Below are positions 16,743-25,020 of a DNA stretch of 45,575 nt, in pieces (the stretch's first letter is position 1; every line of letters starts with the position of its first letter). The DNA lies in assembly GCA_016281925.1 (NCBI GenBank), contig JAEEJP010000073.1:1-45575 (forward strand). Reading direction: 5' to 3'. The notes under the pieces were generated by a model. It did no database searches. It saw nothing but the letters and a program-made list of their open reading frames with translations, and was not told the DNA's origin. This DNA comes from Methanomassiliicoccaceae archaeon. Lineage in GTDB: Archaea; Thermoplasmatota; Thermoplasmata; Methanomassiliicoccales; Methanomethylophilaceae. A program made the translations under genes and the position numbers.

Positions 16743-17999
16743 ATGATTCAGTGTCCGCGCGGTACCAGGGATTTTCTCCCCGATGAGATGGAGAAACGCA
16801 GATTCTATGAGGGAAGGCTCAGAAGTGTCGCCGGCAATTTCGGATTCAGGGAGATAGAAACCCCCATATTCGAGGATGCGGAGCTTTTCATCCTCAGATC
16901 CGGACCGAACGTGCTGAAGGAGCTCTATGCGTTCAAGGACAAAGGCGGGCGCGACATCGCTCTCCGCCCCGAGATGACGGCTCCCGCCATCAGGATGTTC
17001 GTGAACGGCATGGCCAACGAGCCCAAGCCGATAAAGATATTCTATTTCGGCCAGTGCTTCAGATACGAGAGGCCTCAGAGCGGAAGGTACAGGGAGTTCT
17101 TCCAGTTCGGCGCGGAACTCATCGGAAGCTACACCCCCGAGACGGATGCTGAGGTCATATCCATGGCGGCCGCGATGATAAAATCGTTCGGCCTCAAGAA
17201 TTACAAGATCCGCATAGGGCACATAGGGGTCCTCAGGCAGAGGATAGCCGAAATCGGCGTCCCCAAGGAGAACACCGCCGAAGTCCTGCAGAAACTGGAC
17301 AAGAAGCTGTATGAGGAGGCCCGTCCGCTTCTGGAGGGGATGGGGGTGGCCGCCGAGGACATAGACTCGCTTTTCGAGTTGACCGAGACGGTGGGAGGGA
17401 CCGAAGTCCTCAGCAAAGTTCCGGGGGAAGCCGGAGATTATCTCAGGGAGGTCGTCTCGTTCCTTTCCGCCTACGGGGTGGACGACGTCGAGATCGATCT
17501 GGGAGTGGTCCGCGGGCTCGATTATTACACCGGGATGGTCTTCGAGGCGGAGGCTCCGGCTCTGGGCGCCGAGAAGCAGATCTGCGGAGGCGGATCGTAC
17601 ACCCTTTCCGAGCTTTTCGGAGGGGAGAAAGTCTTCTCGACCGGGTTCGCCGTGGGATTCGACAGGATTCTTCTGGCCGCCGAGAAGGAAGGGCAGGCAT
17701 ACGAGCCCAAAGGAATCGACGCGTATGTCCTTTCCGTGACCGACGACATGAGGCTCAAATCCGCGGAGATCGTGGCTTCGCTCCGTTCCGCCGGGATATC
17801 CGCGGACATAGACATAATGGGGCGCAAGATGGCCAAGGCCCTGAAGTATGCGTCCGCAGCGAGGGCGAAGTACGCCGTAATCGTCGGCGCCAAAGAGATG
17901 GAAACCGGTTCCGTAACCCTCAGAGACATGTCTTCGGGCGAGCAGAAACTTGTCAAAGCCGAGGATCTTCCGTCGGAGATCGCCGGAAACCGGTTCTGA
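16743..17999 (+). CDS. hisS: Histidyl-tRNA synthetase
   Basis: Charges tRNA-His; 418 residues, normal for the family. It begins with the RGTRDFLPDE segment, then class II motif 1, motif 2 (FYFGQCFRYERPQSGRYREF near residue 100), the histidine-specific RGLDYYTGMVFE near 255, motif 3 around GFAVGFDRILLA, and a C-terminal anticodon-binding domain (DAYVLSVTDDMRLKSAE to the end). Transcription is leaderless. It ends at TGA with a hairpin terminator behind. It is monocistronic between the VirD4-like operon and the surface-protein operon. No in-frame CGA was seen in the parts I read. Confidence 0.97.
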   Translation: MIQCPRGTRDFLPDEMEKRRFYEGRLRSVAGNFGFREIETPIFEDAELFILRSGPNVLKELYAFKDKGGRDIALRPEMTAPAIRMFVNGMANEPKPIKIFYFGQCFRYERPQSGRYREFFQFGAELIGSYTPETDAEVISMAAAMIKSFGLKNYKIRIGHIGVLRQRIAEIGVPKENTAEVLQKLDKKLYEEARPLLEGMGVAAEDIDSLFELTETVGGTEVLSKVPGEAGDYLREVVSFLSAYGVDDVEIDLGVVRGLDYYTGMVFEAEAPALGAEKQICGGGSYTLSELFGGEKVFSTGFAVGFDRILLAAEKEGQAYEPKGIDAYVLSVTDDMRLKSAEIVASLRSAGISADIDIMGRKMAKALKYASAARAKYAVIVGAKEMETGSVTLRDMSSGEQKLVKAEDLPSEIAGNRF

Positions 18000-18022
18000 G
18001 ATCTGTTTTCATCGCGCCATGG

Positions 18023-18043
18023 GGGAGGGATGGCCCTCCCTTT
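18023..18043 (+). terminator. hisS terminator hairpin
   Basis: GGGAGGG (18023-18029) and CCCTCCC (18034-18040) pair around ATGG and are followed by TTT. Confidence 0.65.
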
Positions 18044-18050
18044 CCGGCGT

Positions 18051-18815
18051 TCATCTGGACCATTTGGGTTTGAGGCTCGCATATGCGAGGACGGCGAATA
18101 TCAGCACCGTGACCGACGCGAACAGGGCGGCATACAGCACCGAAGATCCTTCCGGCTGGCTGAACCCGCTTTCCACGTAGGTCACATCCACGTAGATCAT
18201 GGGGGACCTGTCGTAGCTTTCCGTCCTGAACGTGAATTCCTGCGTAGTCTTCACGCTTCCGCGATAGGTTTTGGACACCCATTTCCCGTCTTCGAAATCG
18301 TAATAGTGCAGGTCATAGGGATTCTCGACGTAGCAGCAGACTTCTTTTCCGTTGTTGTCCGTCGCTTTCGTCACGCAGAACGAGAACGAATCCCCTGCTT
18401 TGACGAGGAAATCCGCTCCCCAAGGGAAGTAGAATTTGTCTGGCAAGACCTGCACGGTGCCCTTTTCATCCGTATATTTCAGCGGAATGTAGAAGAATAT
18501 GCTGTCCGAGATGTAATATATCCTGATGGGCTCTCCCGTCCGGAATCCGGTGTCTTCCTCCGGGACTTCTCCTTTATGGTCTCCGTCGAGGATCCTGTCC
18601 ATCTGCGACAGCTTGTCTCTGCTGGTCTCTCTGAAGAACAATTCGCCCGAGGATTTCACGAGGGCATTGTCATATGTCGTTTCGCAATAGCCTGCGTAGG
18701 AATTGGATATCCTCGCGGTTCCCGTATCGGCAGACGCCTCATCGGACAGCGCCGGCGCGAGCGAGACCGCCAGAAGAATCGCCAAAACGGCCGCGGCCAA
18801 TGCTTTCTTTTCCAT
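18051..18815 (-). CDS. Secreted, C-terminally membrane-anchored surface protein
   Basis: 254 residues. The first 30 form a signal peptide (KK start, hydrophobic core AAAVLAILLAVSLAPAL, likely cleavage near ADTG). A beta-rich ectodomain follows, then one membrane helix near residues 222-245 and a short basic tail LKPKWSR, so the protein is anchored with its body outside. No family is recognised. The start at 18815 follows a strong GGAGGGAG site. It is the last gene of the leftward ABC-transporter run. The A of its ATG is the last base of the preceding gene's CGA end (CGATG), so translation is probably coupled. It may be the substrate-handling or surface partner of the exporter. Confidence 0.78.
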   Translation of the reverse strand: MEKKALAAAVLAILLAVSLAPALSDEASADTGTARISNSYAGYCETTYDNALVKSSGELFFRETSRDKLSQMDRILDGDHKGEVPEEDTGFRTGEPIRIYYISDSIFFYIPLKYTDEKGTVQVLPDKFYFPWGADFLVKAGDSFSFCVTKATDNNGKEVCCYVENPYDLHYYDFEDGKWVSKTYRGSVKTTQEFTFRTESYDRSPMIYVDVTYVESGFSQPEGSSVLYAALFASVTVLIFAVLAYASLKPKWSR

Positions 18816-19804
18816 CGCATCTCCCTCCTGCTGATTCTGATGTATCCGATCGCAAGCATCGCGGCCGTCCAGGCGATCCCTGCGGCGGCCATGGTCCAGA
18901 CAGACGAGAGGTCCATCATCGCGATGGCTATCAGCCCGACCGAACCGGACACGGGCGCTCCGAGTATCCCCAGCGCCGCTTCGCCCAGGAAGAACGGGAG
19001 CAGGGTCAGGGTATATTCTTCGAAGCGGGTGCAAACGATCATGGTCACGAACGGGATTATCAGGCTCATGACCGCGAACGGGAGTATCGACGATCCCTTT
19101 TTGGTGAAGCATCCCAGGCAGTATGCCGTCGACGAGTAAGCCAGGACGCCTATCAGCGTCAGAAGCAGTGATTCGAGGATGAGATCCGCGAATATGGTGC
19201 TGTAATCGCTTAGGACGGTCAGGATGGCCATGCTGTATGCGAACATGAAGACCCCCACGCACATGACGAACCCGGCCAGATATTTGCCGAAATAGAACGA
19301 GGCGCGGGACATCGGCAGAGGTATGTTCAGATATGCGGTTCTGTCCTTGAATTCGGTGGGCATCTGCTTCCCGCACATAACAGAGGTCACTAGGCCGAGC
19401 ATGATCGGCAGGAAGAAAAGGAGGCCGGCTATGCGCGTGTTGGAATATGCGTTGCTGAAGCCGAAATTCGTGAGGAAATTCATGAATCCCGGGAAGCCCA
19501 GAGCGATCGCCGGGATGAGAAGCGCCATGAACAGGAGTATGTAGGTCCATTTCATCTTCGCGAACAGCTTCATCTGGGCCATGAACACGGTCAGCGTCTG
19601 GCTGGCGGCGGATCCGATGCTGTATCTCACGTCTCTGTGGGCTTCCTCGTCGGTGGCTGAGTACCCGGATTCCCTCCAGGTGCCGGATTCCTCCCTCGAC
19701 GGACCGCTCTGGGGATAGGGTCCGGAAGGGTCCGGTTCCGCCGCCGCGTTATTCGCCGTCCTGTCGGGCATGTTGAACGGGTTGAGCTTGGACAGCGCGC
19801 TCAT
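18815..19804 (-). CDS. ABC-2 type permease, ends at CGA
   Basis: 329 residues if CGA at 18817-18815 ends it. A Ser/Pro-rich cytosolic N-terminus of about 75 residues precedes six predicted membrane helices (first near ILLFMALLIPAIALGF, last near AAGIAWTAAMLAIGYI), the usual ABC-2 membrane subunit. After the last helix a short basic tail SRREM leads into CGATG, where a TGATG stop/start overlap would be expected. If CGA is read as Arg, the frame runs 53 more codons through the surface-protein gene as Trp/Arg-rich nonsense to TGA at 18656. Its start overlaps the ATPase stop (ATGA). With the ATPase it should form an exporter, or an extruder of a membrane-associated product. Confidence 0.82.
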
Positions 19805-20748
19805 GGGCTCTCCCCCTCCGTGAGCTCCATATAGAACGATTCCAGCGATGCTCCTTTCTCGTTCATCGAGAGCATCCCGGCGCCCGAATCGAACACCGCT
19901 TCGGCAACTGCGGCCTGCTGCTCGGGGGTGCCCTGGAATCCCACCGATATGGTGCATTCGCCTTTGCGCTCCGCAGAGGTCACGCCTTCCAAGGCGGATA
20001 TGCCGCGGAGGGCCGCGTCCGGTATGGGCCTTATCGTGCTTATGGACAGCTCGACGCCGGTGTGCCCGCTGCTGTGTATCAGGGTGCTGACATCCCCGGA
20101 CGCAACGGTCCTGCCATCCCTTATCATGGCGACGGAACCGCACAGCTCCGACACTTCGCTGAGTATGTGGGTGCTTATCAGCAGCGTTCTGTCCCTGGAT
20201 CTGAGCTCTTTCAGGACCTGCCTGACTTCGACCATCCCTCTGGGATCCAGGCCCGACGTCGGCTCATCCAGAATGATTATGCCGGGGTTGGGGAGAAGCG
20301 CCTGGGCAATGACCACCCTCTGGCGCATCCCTTTGGAGAATCCGCTTATGGGTTTGTCCCTCCATTCCCACATTTTCATCGTCTCCAGGACGTCCCTGGA
20401 CCTTATGGCTATCTCCCGCCTGTCCATCCCGTAGATTTTTCCTATGTATTCGAGGATCTCGGCAGGGGAGAATCCCGGATACAGGTCGGGCGTCTCTATC
20501 ACGCAGCCTACGTGCTCCATCGCATGCCTATGGTCTTTTATATCGATCCCATCGATGCGGACCGTTCCGGAAGTGGGCCTGAGAAGTCCTGTGATGGCTT
20601 TGAGCGTGGTGCTTTTGCCGGCTCCGTTCGGGCCCATGAGGCCCATGAACTCCCCTTTTCTCACGGAAAGGTTGATGTCTGAGATCGCCGCAAAATTGCC
20701 ATAGGTCTTTGTGAGGTGATCAGCCTCGATGGCAATCCCGTTTTCCAT
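19801..20748 (-). CDS. ABC transporter ATPase subunit
   Basis: 315 residues: Walker A GPNGAGKST near 39, signature SGFSKGMRQR near 140, Walker B IIILDEPTSGLDPRG near 160 and the H-loop STHILSE. A C-terminal domain of about 100 residues (from GVELSISTIRP) is typical of ABC-2 exporter ATPases. It pairs with the permease whose ATG overlaps its TGA. A leaderless promoter (TATA centred 27 bases upstream at 20775) lies inside the end of the RNase H region. The RNase H frame would run straight into this gene if CGA at 20797 were read as Arg, giving a false 464-residue fusion. Confidence 0.92.
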   Translation of the reverse strand: MENGIAIEADHLTKTYGNFAAISDINLSVRKGEFMGLMGPNGAGKSTTLKAITGLLRPTSGTVRIDGIDIKDHRHAMEHVGCVIETPDLYPGFSPAEILEYIGKIYGMDRREIAIRSRDVLETMKMWEWRDKPISGFSKGMRQRVVIAQALLPNPGIIILDEPTSGLDPRGMVEVRQVLKELRSRDRTLLISTHILSEVSELCGSVAMIRDGRTVASGDVSTLIHSSGHTGVELSISTIRPIPDAALRGISALEGVTSAERKGECTISVGFQGTPEQQAAVAEAVFDSGAGMLSMNEKGASLESFYMELTEGESP

Positions 20749-20770
20749 GGTTCCTAATGGGAATCGGCGG

Positions 20771-20780
20771 GATATATAAT
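20771..20780 (-). promoter_or_regulatory. TATA box of the ABC exporter operon
   Basis: Minus-strand ATTATATATC is centred 27 bases upstream of the ATPase ATG. In a read-through RNase H frame these bases would be translated as HYI, which argues that RNase H really ends before them. Confidence 0.8.
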
Positions 20781-20796
20781 GGTGGCCGGCGAAGCC

Positions 20797-21195
20797 TCGG
20801 TTCCTGTCCAAAGTTTCGTTGACAAGTTCGTCCGCCCTCGGGATGAATTCCTCGTTCCTGCGGACGTTTCTGAACCCGACGGAAGGGATGAGGGAGGCCA
20901 AAGCCGCCGCGTCGTCGTGGAGGGCTTTCATCTCCGGGGATTTCACTCTGTACTGCCCGGTCATCTGCCTTATCACGAGCTGGGAATCCATCACGAACTC
21001 GGCTTCTCTGCCGCCAAGATCCAGCACCTCTGTGATCCCGGCGATAAGGCCGCGGTATTCGGCGTAATTGTTGGTGCGTATCCCCAGGTAGGCCGTCTTC
21101 TCGCGGACGATTCTGCCGCCCTGGGTCACTACCACGCCGTAGGCGGCTTTCCCCGGGTTCCCTCTGGATCCGCCGTCGGTATAGACGACGTACAT
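20797..21195 (-). CDS. Ribonuclease HI-like protein, ends at CGA
   Basis: 132 residues to CGA at 20799-20797. It removes RNA from RNA/DNA hybrids in the cytosol. All four acidic positions are present: the Asp of YTDGGSRGNPG, the Glu of NNYAEYRGL, the Asp of VMDSQLVIRQ and the Asp of PRADELVNE. The length is that of short archaeal and Bacillus YpdQ-type enzymes, which end just after the ADxL helix, as here (NETLDRN then CGA). There is no stop in frame before the ABC ATPase, and the bases between hold that gene's promoter. The start overlaps the CGA end of panD (CGATG). Confidence 0.85.
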
Positions 21196-21542
21196 CGGTA
21201 TACCAGGTCTCTGACAGGCTTGTTGTCCCCGTCTACCAGCACGACTTTGGCGTGGATGGGGTCGTTCGTGAGCTCGAAAGCCATTATTATGACTTTGTCG
21301 CCGATCTCGCACATATGCGCGGCCGCGCCGTTGAGCGCAATGATCCCGGATCCGCGCTCTCCCGGGAGGGTATACGTCTCGAAGCGGCTGCCGTTGTCCA
21401 CGTCGGCCACCAGAACCTTCTCGCCTACCCATATCCCGACCCTGTCGAGAAGGTCCAGATCGACGGTTATGCTCCCCTCGTAGTCGGGGCGTGCCTCCGT
21501 GACGGTCGCCCTGTGGATTTTGCTGCGGATCATCCAGCGCAT
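21195..21542 (-). CDS. panD: Aspartate 1-decarboxylase, ends at CGA
   Basis: 115 residues to CGA at 21197-21195. It makes beta-alanine from aspartate for pantothenate and CoA. The self-processing site YEGSITVD supplies Gly-Ser for the pyruvoyl group near residue 24. The region from GERGSGIIALNGAAAH to KVVLVDGDNKPV matches PanD to its usual end. Bacterial PanD is 115-140 residues; read as Arg, the CGA would add 22 out-of-place residues from within the RNase H gene. Many archaea use a pyridoxal enzyme (MfnA) instead, so this copy may be transferred. A second ATG at 21533 is a possible start. It overlaps the end of the importer ATPase by 13 bases. Confidence 0.88.
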
Positions 21543-22375
21543 GCGCGACCATCGCGGTGCAATAAAAGAACTTTCCGTCGGTTTCCGCTTCTGCAGGAGC
21601 CGAAAAGCCTGACCGTATTGGCTCCGCGCTCGTCCTTTTCGAACCGGGCGTCTATGCCGAAGACCGTCTTCATGTTGTCCTCGGTGAGTATATCCTCCGG
21701 CTTTCCCATGGCGAATATGTTATGGTCGTGGAGGAGGACCATCCTATCGCAGTAGCGGGCGACCATCGGCAGGTCGTGGGACACTATGACAACGGCGAGG
21801 CCGTTCCTGCGGGACAGATCTCTGATCAGATCCAGTATTTCGAACTGCATGTTGATGTCCAGATGGAGGGTGGGCTCGTCCATCAGGATGATATCGGGGG
21901 TCTGGGCTATTGCCCTGGCGATGATCGCCCTCTGCCTTTCCCCTCCGCTCATGGTGTTGATGTGGCGGTCGGCCATGCCGGTTATGCCCGTCTGCTCCAT
22001 GGCCTCGGCGATTATGCGCTCGTCCTACGAAGTGAGCCCTCTGAAGGATTCTTGGAACGGCATCCTGCCCATCTCCACGATCTCCCTTACGGTGAATGCG
22101 AAGCGGATCTCGTTGGACTGGGGGACCACCGCCACCTTCTTGGCGATGTCCTTCTTCTTCATGCCGGAGATGTCGTCCCCTTCGATGAGGACGCATCCGT
22201 GCTCCGGAGAGAGGTTTTTGTTGAGATTCTTGAGCAGAGTGGATTTCCCGCATCCGTTCGGGCCCAATATGCCCAGAATCTCCCCTTTGCCGACGCTGAG
22301 GCTGATGCTGTCGAGTACCTTCTTTTCCCTGTAGGAATAGCCGAGGCCGTCGACATCCATCATTCCGCTCACCAT
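21530..22375 (-). CDS. BtuD/FecE-type importer ATPase with in-frame TAG
   Basis: 281 residues if TAG at 22025-22027 (codon 117) is sense. Walker A GPNGCGKST near residue 33 lies before the TAG; signature SGGERQRA, Walker B IILMDEPTLHLDI and the H-loop VSHDLP lie after it, all in the same frame and at normal distances. The TAG sits in the surface helix GLTS-x-DERIIAEAM, where relatives have a charged residue, so pyrrolysine or suppression there would be harmless. Without read-through the protein would lose its signature motif and be dead. It follows the permease with a 7-base overlap and a GGAGG site. It powers uptake of a corrinoid, heme or iron chelate with the next two genes. Confidence 0.88.
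22025..22027 (-). other. In-frame TAG, candidate pyrrolysine codon
   Basis: TAG interrupts an otherwise perfect ABC ATPase between Walker A and the signature motif. The frame is unchanged on both sides, so this is a codon event and not a frameshift. Confidence 0.8.
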
Positions 22376-23397
22376 CCCACCTCCTTTTTCCTGCTGCACA
22401 GCAGATATATGAAGAACGGCGCACCGATCAGCGCGGTGACTATCCCTATCGGGAGGACGCCGAAGAACTGGGCCGCATAATGCGCTATGAAATCGCACAT
22501 CACGACGAAGGCTCCGCCGCCGATGGCCGACAGAGGAAGTATGAAGCGGTTGTCCGGGCCGATTATCAGCCTCATTATATGCGGGATCACCAGCCCGACG
22601 AATCCGATGGTCCCGGCGAAGCATACGCAGGCCGCCACCACCAGGGATGATATGATAAGCAGATGCAGCCTGGTCTTTTTCACGTCCACCCCCAGGTCCA
22701 TGGCGTGGGCATCCCCCAGCATCATGGCGTTGAGGTTCATGGACTGCGTCAGCATCAGGATTATTCCGGCGAAGATTATCGGGAGCGCCACGCAGATCTC
22801 GTCCCATCCCGCATCCCCGAGGCTTCCCATGGACCAGAAGACGATGCTGCCCATCTTCTCGCTGGGGGCTATGTAGGTCAGGAACGAGACTATCGCGGAG
22901 ATAAGCGAGGAGACGGCCACCCCGGCCAGGACCAGGGTCTCGGTCTTGATCAGGCTGCCTCCGGAGCGGGATATGGTGTATACCAGCACCATGGTCGCGA
23001 AGCACAGGACGAACGCGGCCAGAGGCTGGGCGATGGCCAGAGGGATCAGGGAGACCGGGAACATGATGGCAAGAGCGGCTCCGAGCGATGCTCCCGACGA
23101 CAGCCCGAGGATGTAAGGCGTGGCCAGAGGGTTCCTGAATACGGCCTGCATCACGCCTCCCGTCACGGCGAGCCCGGTGCCCACTCCGATCCCGAAGACT
23201 ATGCGCGGGACGTTGTGCCCGTTGACTATGATGTCGTTGGCCCAGGTGCCATGCCCCAGAAGCGCGTCTATGACTTCTTGGACGGAAAGCATCTCCTTTC
23301 CGGCCAGAGAAAGGTCCAGAACGACGAATAAGAGGAGGAGGACGGCCGATGCCGCCGCCGCAACCGCTGCCGACGCGGCTCTGCCATTGGATTTCAT
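22369..23397 (-). CDS. BtuC/FecD-type importer permease
   Basis: 342 residues with about ten membrane helices. Family marks include FRNPLATPYILGLSSGASLGA near residue 95 and the cytosolic coupling loop around LAGVAVSS. The C-terminal IGAPFFIYLL segment is typical of the FecCD family. The start at 23397 follows GGAGGA. It forms the membrane channel for the binding protein encoded upstream and the ATPase downstream. It ends at TGA inside the ATPase start. I read its frame for CGA and found none. Confidence 0.93.
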   Translation of the reverse strand: MKSNGRAASAAVAAAASAVLLLLFVVLDLSLAGKEMLSVQEVIDALLGHGTWANDIIVNGHNVPRIVFGIGVGTGLAVTGGVMQAVFRNPLATPYILGLSSGASLGAALAIMFPVSLIPLAIAQPLAAFVLCFATMVLVYTISRSGGSLIKTETLVLAGVAVSSLISAIVSFLTYIAPSEKMGSIVFWSMGSLGDAGWDEICVALPIIFAGIILMLTQSMNLNAMMLGDAHAMDLGVDVKKTRLHLLIISSLVVAACVCFAGTIGFVGLVIPHIMRLIIGPDNRFILPLSAIGGGAFVVMCDFIAHYAAQFFGVLPIGIVTALIGAPFFIYLLCSRKKEVGW

Positions 23398-23425
23398 AGC
23401 CGTCCTCCTGATTCGGGTGTCCTGC

Positions 23426-24523
23426 TTAAGCTTTGCCCTTTCTCTTGAAATAGAGCGCGGCAAGAGCCAGGACGAGGATTATCGACATCGCTACGGCTGC
23501 GATCACGAGATACTGGCCCATGTCCTGGCCTTTGCTGGGCTCAGGCGCGGGTTCGGGCTCAGGCGCGGATGCATAGAGCGCATTCGCGATCTCGGTGAGG
23601 CCGTCGGCTGAATCCGGGCACCAGTTGTTCCATTGGAGCCCCATCGGGACGACTTTAACGGTTCTGTCTCCGGCGAAAGCTTCCTTGTAGAAGTCGTCGA
23701 CCGTCTTTCCGTCGCTGAAATAGCTGTTGGACACGAATACGACGGCGTCTTTGTTGTTCTCCAGGAGCTTGGTGATGGCGTTGATGTCGCCGTATCTGGC
23801 GGAAGAATTGTCGGGGTCATATCCGATGTTGTTCGCCTTGCATACGTCCAGCATGGATTTCATGATCCCGGTGTTCCCGATCTGGAGGGATTTGCTGTAA
23901 TACCACACATAGAGGGCCTTGGGTCTGTCCTTCCCGTCGTAGCTCGCAGCTTTGTCTTCGACGGCTTTGATCTTGTTCTTCATGCTGTTTATGGAATCCG
24001 GGATGCTTCCGGATGCGATGAGCGAGACGTCCTCCACCATCCTCACGACGTCCGAGTAGTTCTCTATCGAGTTCCAGACAAGGATCCTGGTGAACCCTTC
24101 TTTGCTGAGCTTCTCGCGGAGATCGAGGTTGCTGGTGTAGGAAGTGAGGATGATGGTGTCGTCGAGGGAGAACTCCCCTTTTTCGACCATCTTCACGAGA
24201 GCGGTTATGATGAACTCGTGGTTGGAGGTTCCGTAGAAGCTTCCGAGATCCTCTGCTCTGAGGTCTTTGAGTTCTTCGAATTTGGTGTATTCATAGGTGG
24301 AATACTTGTCGACGGCTGCAATCTTGCTTACAGCGCCGGCTTCTGCGATCGTGAGGGCAGTGGCGGATCCGTTGAGGACGATCCTGTCTTCCGCTTCCTG
24401 GTATTCGAATGACATGCCTGTCCCGTCGGTGATCGTGAACGAAGCGTCGGAATCCTGAGCATAAAACGGCACCGCGCATATGGCAATAATCGCCACAAGT
24501 GTCGGTATGATGATTCTGAACAT
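23426..24523 (-). CDS. Membrane-anchored BtuF-like substrate-binding protein
   Basis: 365 residues: an N-terminal signal (FRIIIPTLVAIIAICAVPF), two class III binding-protein lobes (first from EDRIVLNGSATALTIAEAGA, second from ALYVWYYSKS) joined by a long helix near residue 185-200, then a Pro/Glu/Ala linker and a C-terminal membrane helix with KRKGKA inside. The C-terminal anchor replaces the lipid anchor of bacteria. Family members bind cobalamin, heme or ferric chelates. Methylotrophic methanogens depend on corrinoids, so cobalamin is a reasonable guess, but sequence alone cannot decide. It ends at TAA and heads the importer operon. Confidence 0.88.
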   Translation of the reverse strand: MFRIIIPTLVAIIAICAVPFYAQDSDASFTITDGTGMSFEYQEAEDRIVLNGSATALTIAEAGAVSKIAAVDKYSTYEYTKFEELKDLRAEDLGSFYGTSNHEFIITALVKMVEKGEFSLDDTIILTSYTSNLDLREKLSKEGFTRILVWNSIENYSDVVRMVEDVSLIASGSIPDSINSMKNKIKAVEDKAASYDGKDRPKALYVWYYSKSLQIGNTGIMKSMLDVCKANNIGYDPDNSSARYGDINAITKLLENNKDAVVFVSNSYFSDGKTVDDFYKEAFAGDRTVKVVPMGLQWNNWCPDSADGLTEIANALYASAPEPEPAPEPSKGQDMGQYLVIAAVAMSIILVLALAALYFKRKGKA

Positions 24524-24540
24524 TTTTTCACCTATATTAT

Positions 24541-24554
24541 TAAGAATGTTCTTA
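24541..24554. promoter_or_regulatory. Inverted repeat over the importer transcription start
   Basis: TAAGAA-TG-TTCTTA has perfect 6-base arms. It lies directly at the start site predicted from the TATA element at 24577-24586 (minus strand), the place where a metal- or ligand-responsive repressor would act. Confidence 0.45.
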
Positions 24555-24576
24555 TGTGTGCTACCAATAATGAATC

Positions 24577-24586
24577 GGTATAAAAT
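24577..24586 (-). promoter_or_regulatory. TATA box of the importer operon
   Basis: Minus-strand ATTTTATACC is centred about 59 bases upstream of the ATG at 24523, giving a leader of about 30 bases that contains the inverted repeat. Confidence 0.5.
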
Positions 24587-24659
24587 CTTTTCAGGAATAA
24601 TCTATCTTTCTATGAGCAGAACTGTCCGCCAAGCAGGAAAAAACACCAGAATTGATGAG

Positions 24660-24732
24660 CGCCCTGGACGGAATTCGAATCCGTGTCAAAGCCTCGACAG
24701 GGCTTTATGATAGGCCACTACACTACCAGGGC
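24660..24732 (-). tRNA. tRNA-Asp (GTC), copy 1
   Basis: A 73-base cloverleaf: acceptor GCCCTGG/CCAGGGC, anticodon stem AAGCC/GGCTT with loop CTGTCGA (anticodon GTC), T stem ACGGA/TCCGT with loop TTCGAAT, discriminator G. CCA is not encoded. A TATA element (about 24763 centre) lies roughly 30 bases upstream. Confidence 0.93.
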
Positions 24733-24842
24733 AACGGAGGATGGTTAGAGCCAGCCACTATATATTGGTTTTTGAGCTCGCGGCCGCCGGGCTTCCGGGT
24801 GGCATGACGGCTGCCGGAGAAACGCTCGGAGAAAAGAATGAG

Positions 24843-24915
24843 CGCCCTGGACGGAATTCGAATCCGTGTCAAAGCCTCGACAGGGCTTTATGATAGGCCA
24901 CTACACTACCAGGGC
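24843..24915 (-). tRNA. tRNA-Asp (GTC), copy 2
   Basis: Identical to copy 1 over all 73 bases. It has its own TATA element (TTTAAATATAG, centred near 24945) with different flanks, so both copies are probably expressed. The 110 bases between the copies hold only the promoter of copy 1. Confidence 0.93.
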
Positions 24916-24990
24916 AACGTGAGAGGGTACATCGGTTCTATATTTAAAGGTTTGTTTGTTTCCCGACATCGGCGATCTGCTGGATGCTCT

Positions 24991-25000
24991 CTTATATACC
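24991..25000 (+). promoter_or_regulatory. TATA box of the VOC gene, leaderless
   Basis: CTTATATACC is centred about 25 bases before the ATG at 25021. Confidence 0.65.
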
Positions 25001-25020
25001 GGGCGGGAGATGCCTTGGGC

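Noticed and set aside
19801-21195. A 464-residue RNase HI-ABC ATPase fusion
   Set aside because: The linker contains the exporter's TATA box at exactly 27 bases and RNase H reaches its natural end at CGA. Two separate genes explain the data better.
18656-21195. Frameshifts or random sequencing errors as the cause of missing stops
   Set aside because: The frames are correct up to the natural ends and the change is always C for T in TGA. Random errors would also hit gene interiors, which look clean.
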